A stretch of DNA of 39,815 bases from Pedobacter sp. Lineage in GTDB: Bacteria; Bacteroidota; Bacteroidia; Sphingobacteriales; Sphingobacteriaceae. The stretch is taken from the NCBI GenBank assembly GCA_014378705.1, contig JACMND010000127.1, forward strand, positions 1-39,815, given 5' to 3'. Below, piece by piece: positions 10,401 through 16,266 of this stretch. Position 1 is the first letter of the stretch, and each line of letters opens with the position of its first letter. The notes beneath the pieces were generated by a model. The model was not told where the DNA came from, did no database searches, and worked only from the letters and a program-made list of their open reading frames with translations. A program made the translations under genes and the position numbers.

Positions 10401-11011
10401 GTATTTCTTCCCAACACTTGGTAAACTTCTCCCTTTTTAAGATTTATAATAAACGGTTTACCTGCAGGGTGACTTTGAGTTGCCGCTGATGGCGTTATCT
10501 CTACTTGCGTATTATCTTCAACAGCAACCACAAAAAAGTAGGAAAAAGAATTTTCCTGATTAGAAATTTGAGTATAGTTTATAGAATAGTATTCTTTACC
10601 TAAAGCCGCAACTGGTAAAACAAGGGTGGCCCCGGAAACATTCTGGTTAAAAATATGAGCGTAAATAACAACAGGCCTAACAGCCGTAATATGGATACCC
10701 CGATTGTATAAACCTTCGCCTTGTAAGTAAGCTGATTGGGGAATGATTACGGTAGTAATGGAATTAGCTGTTACATTAAAAATAGCGGAGTAACCGATAC
10801 CTGGAATTTCCACCTTTCCGCTGGTACTTACATCGGATGTTATATAAACAGCCATTTTTTGGGAGTTGTCTATAAAACCACGGACATGATTACCATAACC
10901 TAACCAGAAATCTTTTCCTTTATTTGAAGTACTTTGCGCCGAAAGAGGGTTTGCTGCAACCTGCAATAACAACAGCAGAAAAACTGCTTTGAGGAAGAGC
11001 CTTACAAACAT
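7448..11011 (-). CDS. Secreted PKD-domain protein with IgGFc-binding-like N-terminus and gliding-motility/T9SS C-terminus
   Basis: The 1187-aa protein has a signal peptide of about 25 residues (ending ANPLSA). Residues of about 30-450 resemble the IgGFc-binding N-terminal family, a module common in bacterial surface proteins. Several PKD domains follow from about 570 to 920 (cues WLWNFGDTSSG, WIWDFGDGQTS, YSWDFGDQNAT, each with a C-terminal GTYxIxLT-like strand), then Ig-like repeats with GRGTYSGAGV and DAGPDQFILEGG. The last 85 residues, from VPNAFTPNNDGVNDEW, match the gliding-motility-associated C-terminal domain used as a type B type IX secretion signal. It is probably exported across the outer membrane and displayed or released. 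It is in an operon with the PorP/SprF gene. The adhesive role is inferred, and no catalytic motif is seen. Confidence 0.92.
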   Translation of the reverse strand: MFVRLFLKAVFLLLLLQVAANPLSAQSTSNKGKDFWLGYGNHVRGFIDNSQKMAVYITSDVSTSGKVEIPGIGYSAIFNVTANSITTVIIPQSAYLQGEGLYNRGIHITAVRPVVIYAHIFNQNVSGATLVLPVAALGKEYYSINYTQISNQENSFSYFFVVAVEDNTQVEITPSAATQSHPAGKPFIINLKKGEVYQVLGRNTFSLFNSFSRGVDLTGSTIRSITTTMEPCKRIAVFSGSGKIAIGCGEDGSGTSDNLYQQLYPTNSWGKKFITAPLSSRNYDIFRILKSDASAIVKLNGEVINNIDFTKNIYYEFSSQTTNVIESDKPIQVVQYAVTQRRTINCSVDLSDIGDPEMITLNSVEQNIDNITVFSSPAFLISSHFINVIIESSAAASFKIDGVPATFTKVPADPAYSVARISVSSGVHNLKADKGFNAIAYGFGAAESYGYSAGANVKSLGVELETRVTNIKTTNGCVYEPLRFKVTLPYKATKLIWDLNDSSSVRTVSKPIESLTYVLNDVLYYVYELDEVITYAEARDYSVSVIAEKSLVDGCGSSEQLFFDFSIFNSPLPDFSFSDTICSGQNAEFVDKSNGQGRSVTTWLWNFGDTSSGDNNVSNLQTAGHVFSAAGTYKITLTITNESNCAPVTISHDVLVLNKPEARFSSPEVVCENIPAVFEDQSELNGGSITKWIWDFGDGQTSTDKNPIHIYSKPGVYEVILTTEGEKSCVSDPAKKTITVNSLPVANFKIPQICLTDAVAIFTDQSVVADGVLDEFTYSWDFGDQNATSQNPNTSALENPEHVFTAVGTYNIRLTLKTAGGCETSILKLFTVNGSVPKSEFNVLNPDKLCSNKTVVFEDNAKVDFGEITRIEWVFDLANNPENIVVDSIPNKRGSKNKVYEHLYPAFTSPATKSYLVKMLAYSGIVCVDEQIKEIVLGAQPQLFFDSLGVVCIDKQSFSLTQGTVTNNIAGRGTYSGAGVTDQGEFNPLIAGTGLHTITYNFISVNGCTETTTQTIEVTGMPVADAGPDQFILEGGSIVLPATSTGGFNFKYKWTPSIGLDKDDVLNPIVTALEDITYILTVSAGEDCASADEVIVKVLKAPVVPNAFTPNNDGVNDEWNIKYLNSYPAVVVKVFNRFGNKVYTSVGYTEAWKGKFNGTDLPVGTYFYVIDPGEGRKTITGSVTIIR

Positions 11012-11397
11012 TCTACTATTTAAGAAAAATAAACGATATGAATGTAAAATTAAACACAGCTTAATTAAATAATCCCCTCATTTAAAATAAATTGTAGGTG
11101 TAAATGTGTTTAATTGTATTTAATTATTTAAATCAACTGAATAGGTTTAGAAGCTACTGAACAACAAGCTACTTTGTGGTTTTAAATTAAAACACTGCTC
11201 ATCAAAATAAAAAATTAAGCTGGCTGTGAAACAGTATTAATTATCGAAGTACGAATTATTTTAACCCGTAAAACCCGAATTTAAATGCATTAAAATGAAA
11301 GACCCTGATGCCTCAATCTCACATGCTTGAAACATATATCCCATGGTTAAATGGAATCTTTTTCCTGTTTAACAAGAATTTAAGTAAGAAGGGGAGA
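11012..11397. other. AT-rich intergenic region without a gene
   Basis: This stretch separates the secreted PKD operon from a 76-aa ORF on the same strand. I find no ORF with protein-like composition, no strong hairpin and no exact TAnnTTTG box. It presumably holds the promoter of the PKD operon near its left end. The string ATGCATTAAA occurs at about 11285 and again near 11402, probably by chance. Confidence 0.5.
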
Positions 11398-11628
11398 TTA
11401 TAATGCATTAAAGGTGTGACTGTTAAATAATGTAGTCAGATTATTCTCGCCATCTTTATCCAATCCAGCGGAAAACTGAGCCTTACTTTCCTTACATTTT
11501 TGATATTCAGCTTGTAACCTTTTGGCCATTTCGACAGAAATCTGTCTTAATCCGGCGAATGTTTCAAGATAATTTAAAGGTTCAGAATTTTGATAAGTAA
11601 CAGGAAACTGAGAATATTGACTCTTCAT
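11398..11628 (-). CDS. Hypothetical 76-aa protein
   Basis: The frame can begin at a GTG (11664), but the ATG at 11626-11628 gives a more natural start (MKSQYSQFPVTYQNSEP). The 76-residue product is polar and has a likely helix around ISVEMAKRLQAEYQKCKESKAQ. There is no signal peptide, membrane segment or recognised family. It lies 53 bases downstream of the DUF3820 gene on the same strand and could be cotranscribed with it. The composition (many K, E, Q, N) favours a real gene over a random frame, but short length keeps confidence moderate. Confidence 0.45.
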   Translation of the reverse strand: MKSQYSQFPVTYQNSEPLNYLETFAGLRQISVEMAKRLQAEYQKCKESKAQFSAGLDKDGENNLTTLFNSHTFNAL

Positions 11629-11681
11629 TTGGAGCGATGTAAATCTTATATTGAAATAATGCACACAGGTCCTAAATTGTT

Positions 11682-11891
11682 TTACTTTTTTAACGGTTTT
11701 AGTAAATATTCTAATCCATTTAGCTTAATCTCATAAATTGTAGAAAGCAACATTCCCAATTTACCTTCCGGAAATCCCTTGAAATGATACCAGGATAAAT
11801 AATATTCAGGTAAATTACAAATAACGTAGCCTTTGTATTTGCCATAAGGCATTTTAAATTCAACCAAATCATTTAATATTTTCCTATCCAT
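11682..11891 (-). CDS. DUF3820 family small protein
   Basis: The 69-aa product begins MDRKILNDLVEFKMPYGKYK and contains the MPYGKYKG...LPEYYLSWYHFKGFPEGKLG pattern typical of the DUF3820 family (short proteins of about 70 aa; one relative is described as a quorum-sensing-regulated virulence factor). The function is not established. The ATG at 11889-11891 is the only sensible start, and the whole family length is present. A terminator at 11961-11985 lies upstream, so transcription is probably independent of the HTH-like gene at 12014-12361. Confidence 0.8.
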   Translation of the reverse strand: MDRKILNDLVEFKMPYGKYKGYVICNLPEYYLSWYHFKGFPEGKLGMLLSTIYEIKLNGLEYLLKPLKK

Positions 11892-11960
11892 AAATTGTAA
11901 TAAAATCTTGTGTCATCAAATTTGCGATTTTAAGATTTAATTGGTTAATAAAAAAAACAT

Positions 11961-11985
11961 AAAAAAAAGGCACCGAAGTGCCTTT
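11961..11985 (-). terminator. Intrinsic terminator with a UUCG tetraloop
   Basis: On the minus strand, AAAGGCAC-TTCG-GTGCCTTT forms a perfect 8-bp stem (11966-11985) capped by the very stable UUCG loop and followed by a run of T (A run at 11961-11968 on the plus strand). It lies 28 bases past the stop of the gene at 12014-12361, which it should terminate. Confidence 0.85.
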
Positions 11986-12013
11986 AAAACCAAACTATAA
12001 TCAAACTAAATAA

Positions 12014-12361
12014 CTATTTATCCATTTGTAACCCAATAGCTTTTGCGATGAGCGCCATTTTTTGCAACCAACTATTTAATAAAAACGCTTTACCAGAGGG
12101 GTATTTGATCCTGATATTCACCTCTTCGGTAGCTTCTTCTTCACAGCCAGACATAAAATTAAATTGTACTACAGGATTAAAGAGCTTACCAAAATCATAA
12201 TTAAGTGCGGTAGCTGCAAGTTTTATGTTCCCGGAAGTCCAGTCATTCTGTTCATAAAGAAATAAAAGTTCAGTTGTGGAGATTTCCAAAAGCAACGCGA
12301 ATTCTTCTGCCGAAAACCCTTTTGAGTATGAGGCGTTTTTTACGATTTTTCCAAAATGCAT
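12014..12361 (-). CDS. Hypothetical protein with HTH-like N-terminus
   Basis: The 115-aa protein begins MHFGKIVKNASYSKGFSAEE. Residues of about 1-60 follow the spacing of a Cro/C1-type helix-turn-helix (FSAEEFALLLEISTTELLFLYEQNDW, then a last helix ending NYDFGKLF), as in small Sphingobacteriales proteins that start MHFG. Residues 70-115 (NIRIKYPSGKAFLLNSWLQKMALIAKAIG) are unassigned. DNA binding is inferred only, since the recognition helix is poor in basic residues, so a protein-protein role is also possible. The gene is divergent from the methyltransferase at 12528 and ends in a UUCG terminator, so it is probably monocistronic. Confidence 0.7.
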   Translation of the reverse strand: MHFGKIVKNASYSKGFSAEEFALLLEISTTELLFLYEQNDWTSGNIKLAATALNYDFGKLFNPVVQFNFMSGCEEEATEEVNIRIKYPSGKAFLLNSWLQKMALIAKAIGLQMDK

Positions 12362-12475
12362 CCGAAGTGTAATTTATATCAACATTAAGCCCGTTAGTAT
12401 GCATTCGTTTTTTTCGGGATAAAGTTTCAATTAAAAAAAATCAATATTTAATAACTGGTTTTAAGATCATAGAAT

Positions 12476-12509
12476 TTGTAAGCCAATTTTTAAAAGAACA
12501 ATATCTTTG
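12476..12509 (+). promoter_or_regulatory. Bacteroidota-type promoter for the methyltransferase gene
   Basis: TATCTTTG (12502-12509) matches TAnnTTTG exactly, with TTG at 12476-12478, a spacing of 23. The -7 box overlaps a possible TTG start at 12507, so translation must begin downstream, at the ATG at 12528. Confidence 0.6.
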
Positions 12510-12527
12510 TTTTTTAAAATCCAATCA

Positions 12528-13217
12528 ATGGATGTTTTTGGGAAAGCCTTACTTGATTATTATCGTAATAAATCTGTTGCTACATTGTGGCTTCATAATA
12601 ATTATGCAGAGGTAGAAGAAATGCCGGTTGACTTGTTCTTTCGGAAAGAAACAGAAATGCCCGAAATGGAACTGGTGGCATTAAATCACTGCAAAGGTAA
12701 AATTTTAGATATAGGTGCCGGAGCAGGAAGCCATGCACTAGCATTACAAATCAGGGGTTTTGATGTTTCTGCCCTGGATTGTTCAGCCAAGGCCTGCCGG
12801 ATAATGAGAAACCGGGGTATTCACAAAGTGATCAACGATACTATTTTAAAGTTTTCCGATAAAAAGTATGATACTTTGATTATGCTGATGAACGGAATTG
12901 GCCTCACACAAAATATTGATGGACTCAAACAATTTCTTTTAAAAGCAAAAGATATGCTTCATCCAGGTGGACAGTTAATTTTTGATTCATCTAATATATC
13001 TTATTTGTATGAAGGAATTGCTTTTCCTGAAGGTAAATACTACGGTGAAATATCTTACAGATATGAATACAAAAGCCAGCTTGGAAATTGGTTTAGCTGG
13101 TTATATATTGATAAGTTTCTTCTGGAAAAAATAGCAGTTGAGTTAGGATGGGAAATGAACACTCTCTTTGAAGATAACTTAGATCAATACTTAATTAAAC
13201 TTACAATCATTGAATAA
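12528..13217 (+). CDS. Class I SAM-dependent methyltransferase
   Basis: The 229-aa cytoplasmic protein has a Rossmann-type methyltransferase core. Motif I is ILDIGAGAGSHALALQ at about residues 59-74, the acidic end of strand 2 is VSALDCS, and motif IV/post-I regions include YDTLIMLMNGIG and the LHPGGQLIFDSS strand. The substrate is not evident. A TTG 21 bases upstream would also keep the frame open, but it lies inside the promoter -7 box, and MDVFGKALLDYY is the natural family start. The 3' end overlaps the convergent epimerase gene by 11 bases. A small-molecule or metabolite substrate is a guess from the small size. Confidence 0.85.
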   Translation: MDVFGKALLDYYRNKSVATLWLHNNYAEVEEMPVDLFFRKETEMPEMELVALNHCKGKILDIGAGAGSHALALQIRGFDVSALDCSAKACRIMRNRGIHKVINDTILKFSDKKYDTLIMLMNGIGLTQNIDGLKQFLLKAKDMLHPGGQLIFDSSNISYLYEGIAFPEGKYYGEISYRYEYKSQLGNWFSWLYIDKFLLEKIAVELGWEMNTLFEDNLDQYLIKLTIIE

Positions 13218-14076
13218 TAATATTAAAGAGTGCTTCAAAAACATGCCCTTTATGAAGCTCAAGAATACCTTCTTTATCTCTTAACTCTGTAATTTTCCCT
13301 TCTGTATCCGCACAACCAATCCATGGCTCCAGGCAAATAAATTTTGAGGGATCTTTAGACCAGATTCCAAGGTAATTGAAATTAGCATACTCTATGCAAA
13401 TGTGGTGATGATTTTTTTTACTTTTGATACTTACCTTCCTGGATTTTAAATCTTTAAAAACCAAGGCATCTTTTTTAAAAATATCCGGGGTAATAGGTAA
13501 TGTTTTTCCGGTGTCTGAAAGATTTTCAGTTTCACCGTTAAAAAATCCGGCCGGAGAAAGTAAGTGTGAAATTAAAGGTTCTTCTAATTCAAAATCAAAG
13601 TAATAGTCATTTATAGATTCTCCGTCAAAAAACGGAACTTTAAAGGCCGGGTGGGCCCCAACTGAAAATAATATCGATTGTTCATCATAATTTATCACCT
13701 TATAAGTTACCTTTAAATAGCTTTCTTCCAAAGAATAAATAACTTGAAAAGCGAATTTATATGGATAAATCTTAAAAGTTTCCGGGCTATATGAAAGTGA
13801 TAACTTGGCGGATTTTAAATCTTGCTCAACTAACACAAAATCATTATGCCTCGCAAAACCATGCCTTTGCATTTCAAAACTGGTCCCATTAATTGTAATT
13901 TGATTGTTAAAACAACCTCCAACTACCGGGAATAAATTTGGCGCATGCCATGCCCAAATTTCGGTATCTGCTTGCCATAAACGTTCTACGCTTAATTTTT
14001 TATCAAAAATAGAGACAATTTCAGCTCCCTTGTTTTTTATCGCAATTTTTAAAAAATCGTTTTCAAGTGTTATCAT
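13207..14076 (-). CDS. Aldose 1-epimerase family protein
   Basis: The 289-aa protein belongs to the galactose mutarotase-like superfamily, which interconverts alpha and beta anomers of sugars. Visible cues are the N-terminal beta strands ENDFLKIAIKNKGAEIVSI, WHAPNLFPVVGGC with the proline-rich active-site approach, MQRHGFARHNDF carrying the conserved His of the family, VGAHPAFKVPF with the second His, and CLEPWIGCADT near the C-terminus. The length suits the short YeaD/LacX-like subgroup rather than long GalM with a signal peptide. The sugar is unknown. It overlaps the convergent methyltransferase gene by 11 bases and has no obvious sugar-operon neighbours. Confidence 0.88.
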   Translation of the reverse strand: MITLENDFLKIAIKNKGAEIVSIFDKKLSVERLWQADTEIWAWHAPNLFPVVGGCFNNQITINGTSFEMQRHGFARHNDFVLVEQDLKSAKLSLSYSPETFKIYPYKFAFQVIYSLEESYLKVTYKVINYDEQSILFSVGAHPAFKVPFFDGESINDYYFDFELEEPLISHLLSPAGFFNGETENLSDTGKTLPITPDIFKKDALVFKDLKSRKVSIKSKKNHHHICIEYANFNYLGIWSKDPSKFICLEPWIGCADTEGKITELRDKEGILELHKGHVFEALFNIIIQ

Positions 14077-14172
14077 AAAGTAAGTGCAGAACCAGTAATA
14101 AAATCAAATGCACTTTAAGTTAAGATTTTCTGAGTGACAATAGAAGTATATATATCTGAAAGAAAACGGCAA

Positions 14173-15384
14173 TTACGCACTTGCTTTTTTAGGCCAGGGC
14201 TGTTTTCTTTTTTTAAAAGGGCTTTTTCTCTTTAGCTCTGGTTGGTATACCGGACCTTCACCAAGTTCTGCAGGTAGCGGTATTCTTTCTATTTCACGAC
14301 CGATTAAGCTCTCAATAAAAGAAAACTTTTTTTGATCCCTTTCATTAACAAAAGTGATCGCTGTTCCGGTAGTTTCTGCCCGGGCAGTCCGGCCTATTCT
14401 GTGAATATAATCTTCCGGGTCTGGGGGTACATCAAAGTTAATTATCAGACTGATTCCTTCCACATCAATACCCCTACTTAAAACATCCGTTCCAATTATA
14501 ACAGGTAGTTGCCTTGATTTAAATTGTCTGAGTAATGTTTCCCTCTGTTCCTGTTCCAGGTCAGAGTGAAACGCTTCTGCATTAACCCCTTCCCTTCTTA
14601 AAGTTTTATTAAGCTCTTTAACAGTTTCTTTACGGGATGCAAATATTAAAACGCTTTTGAAGTCTCCTGATTTTAACAAACCGGTAATTAATTTAATCTT
14701 CTGATGGTCAAAGGTCATGTAAACCTGCTGTAAAATACCAATAGCAGGTTGCGAAAGAGCGATGTTTATCTGCTCGGGATTTTTTAAAATCGTATTCGCA
14801 AGTTTCCTTATTTTAGATGGCATGGTAGCAGAAAACAATAAGGTTTGCCGGTTTGCAGGAAGAAAATTGATAATTCGAATTAAATCATCATAAAAACCCA
14901 TGTCCAACATTCGATCCGCTTCATCAAGCACAAGATATTGTACATGTTCCAATTTAATCACACCTGAAGATAAATGAGCTATTAAACGGCCGGGGGTAGC
15001 AATAATAATATCCACACCATCTGCCATCGCCCGCCTCTGTTGTTCATAAATCATTCCGTCTCCACCGCCATATACAGCTATTGAGCTAATTCCCGCAAAA
15101 TATGCAAGGCCCTCTACTTGCTGATCAATTTGTTGAGCCAGTTCCCTTGTAGGTGCTAACACCAATGCTTTTGTAAAAACTTTATCTGTTTTGCTAATTT
15201 GCTGCAACAGAGGCAGAAGATAAGACGCTGTTTTACCTGTCCCGGTTTGGGCACAGGCAATCAGATCTTTGTTATCAAGTATGATGGGAATTGCTTGTTC
15301 TTGAATTGGTGTAGGCTTTAAATAACCCATGCTTTGCACACCTTCAAAAAGCTGAGCGTCGAAATTAAAATCTTTAAATGTCAA
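14173..15384 (-). CDS. rhlE: DEAD-box RNA helicase, RhlE type
   Basis: The 403-aa ATP-dependent RNA helicase probably acts in ribosome assembly or mRNA turnover. Motifs are in order: F and the Q motif (PTPIQ, 24-28), motif I AQTGTGKT (45-52), Ia PTRELAQQ, TPGR, DEAD (154-157), SAT (185-187), and HRIGRTAR at about 325-332. The short basic tail (KRKSPFKKRKQPWPKKASA) should add non-specific RNA binding. It fits the RhlE group common in Bacteroidota, although related groups cannot be fully separated by eye. The ATG at 15384 starts directly at the conserved TFKDFNF. A promoter box lies 27 bases upstream. Confidence 0.92.
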   Translation of the reverse strand: MTFKDFNFDAQLFEGVQSMGYLKPTPIQEQAIPIILDNKDLIACAQTGTGKTASYLLPLLQQISKTDKVFTKALVLAPTRELAQQIDQQVEGLAYFAGISSIAVYGGGDGMIYEQQRRAMADGVDIIIATPGRLIAHLSSGVIKLEHVQYLVLDEADRMLDMGFYDDLIRIINFLPANRQTLLFSATMPSKIRKLANTILKNPEQINIALSQPAIGILQQVYMTFDHQKIKLITGLLKSGDFKSVLIFASRKETVKELNKTLRREGVNAEAFHSDLEQEQRETLLRQFKSRQLPVIIGTDVLSRGIDVEGISLIINFDVPPDPEDYIHRIGRTARAETTGTAITFVNERDQKKFSFIESLIGREIERIPLPAELGEGPVYQPELKRKSPFKKRKQPWPKKASA

Positions 15385-15410
15385 AGTTTAACGAACTGTA
15401 TGGTAAAATT

Positions 15411-15436
15411 CAAAAGTAAGAAAAATTGTTCGGCAA
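15411..15436 (-). promoter_or_regulatory. Promoter candidate for the RhlE-like helicase gene
   Basis: Minus-strand TACTTTTG (15411-15418) is an exact TAnnTTTG box. The nearest TTG (15434-15436) is only 15 bases upstream, shorter than the usual spacing, so the -33 part is uncertain. Confidence 0.5.
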
Positions 15437-15761
15437 TTAAGTCATACTTATGCTTCTCTGGTTTGTATTCAGTACGGTAATGCGCTTTAAAGATTGTTAA
15501 AAATCTGAAATCTTTTGCAATTTCAAAAAATGATTCAAGGATTACAAAATTTATTGCCTCTAATTTTTGATGATGGCAATATGTTTTAATCCATTTAGCA
15601 GTGATTTTAGATACAAAAGGAGAAGACTTGGGTAAACTAGTATGATTATAACTTCTGGTTTAACAACCTTTAATCCTTTTTAAGTTTATGTGCAACCTTA
15701 AATAAAAATTATACTTGTGAAACTGCACTATTCTATTTAATAATTGAAGGTTTTTGGTGGC
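15437..15761. other. Intergenic stretch, no gene seen
   Basis: No protein-like ORF appears on either strand. A weak hairpin, ATTGCC...GGCAAT, lies near 15552-15580. A near-consensus -7 box, TATACTTG, lies at about 15710-15717 and could serve the tiny ORFs beginning at 15762. Confidence 0.4.
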
Positions 15762-15872
15762 ATGAATTTCTTGCGAGTGTTGCCTTACTCTATTATATTT
15801 TTTGCATTACGATTGGCATTTGCTTTGTATATAATTTTATATCTACAATATTATTTAAACAGCTATGAATAA
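15762..15872 (+). CDS. Candidate 36-aa membrane peptide
   Basis: ATG at 15762 opens a frame to TAA 15870-15872. The peptide (starting MNFLRVLPYSIIFFALRLAF) is almost wholly hydrophobic or aromatic, with Arg only at positions 5 and 17 and a polar tail NSYE, so it would form a single transmembrane helix with a positive N-terminus. It overlaps the next tiny ORF by 8 bases, the geometry of a translationally coupled pair. A -7-like box (TATACTTG) lies about 45 bases upstream. AT-rich DNA often yields hydrophobic frames, so expression is uncertain. No family is recognised. Confidence 0.35.
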   Translation: MNFLRVLPYSIIFFALRLAFALYIILYLQYYLNSYE

Positions 15873-15996
15873 AATATTAAATTATTCCGCGTTAAAACTG
15901 TTCAAGCTTCCTACAAGAAAAACTACATTTAAATATGCAGATGCCATCATCGCTGTCATTTTCCTAATTATGCTAATAAAGCAACTTTTTAGTTAA
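15865..15996 (+). CDS. Candidate 43-aa single-pass membrane protein
   Basis: ATG at 15865 lies inside the end of the previous ORF, and the frame stops at TAA 15994-15996. The product has a basic N-terminal half (KLFKLPTRKTTFKYAD) and a C-terminal membrane helix (AIIAVIFLIMLIKQLF). This is a well-organised small membrane protein layout with an inside-positive end, more convincing than the upstream peptide. A terminator-like hairpin (16070-16094) follows after 73 bases, and pyrG begins on its own promoter beyond it. The function is unknown; regulatory or toxin-like membrane peptides are possible but not shown. Confidence 0.4.
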   Translation: MNKILNYSALKLFKLPTRKTTFKYADAIIAVIFLIMLIKQLFS

Positions 15997-16014
15997 TACA
16001 AAAATTCAAGGTCT

Positions 16015-16050
16015 CGTTCGCCTTGTCGTTTTCTGATTCGATCGCGAACG
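16015..16050 (+). repeat. Inverted repeat upstream of a terminator
   Basis: CGTTCGC (16015-16021) pairs exactly with GCGAACG (16044-16050) across 22 bases. The pair is GC-rich amid AT-rich DNA and sits 20 bases before a terminator hairpin, so it may be a structured 3' UTR or part of a small RNA. Confidence 0.35.
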
Positions 16051-16069
16051 TTTTAACTCTGTAATTTTT

Positions 16070-16094
16070 AAAATTCCCGGAAACGGGAATTTTT
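16070..16094 (+). terminator. Intrinsic terminator with a GAAA tetraloop
   Basis: AAAATTCCCG (16070-16079), a GAAA loop and CGGGAATTTT (16084-16093) form a perfect 10-bp stem ending in a T run. It terminates whatever is transcribed from the 15762-15996 region ahead of pyrG. The upstream A/T content means it could also act on the other strand. Confidence 0.7.
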
Positions 16095-16167
16095 AGTTTA
16101 ACCTTCGTTTATAGTTTCTCCACAATTCTTATTTCTCAACAAACAGGCAGGATCAATAAAAAGTTCC

Positions 16168-16175
16168 TACTTTTG
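16168..16175 (+). promoter_or_regulatory. -7 promoter box for pyrG
   Basis: TACTTTTG matches TAnnTTTG exactly and lies downstream of the terminator at 16070-16094, leaving a leader of about 85 bases before the pyrG ATG. No TTG is found at the usual -33 distance. Confidence 0.45.
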
Positions 16176-16266
16176 AATCCCGTACAGGCAATGTTCTTTA
16201 ATGTTAAAATTCTGGGTTAAAACCTGATAACATTCATTCATTTGCTAAATCCCTTTTTTAATTATC

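Noticed and set aside
12507-12527. TTG start for the methyltransferase
   Set aside because: It overlaps the exact -7 promoter box, and the ATG at 12528 gives the natural family N-terminus.
16036-16050. tRNA-like T-loop string GATTCGATC
   Set aside because: No cloverleaf, acceptor stem or anticodon arm can be built around it.
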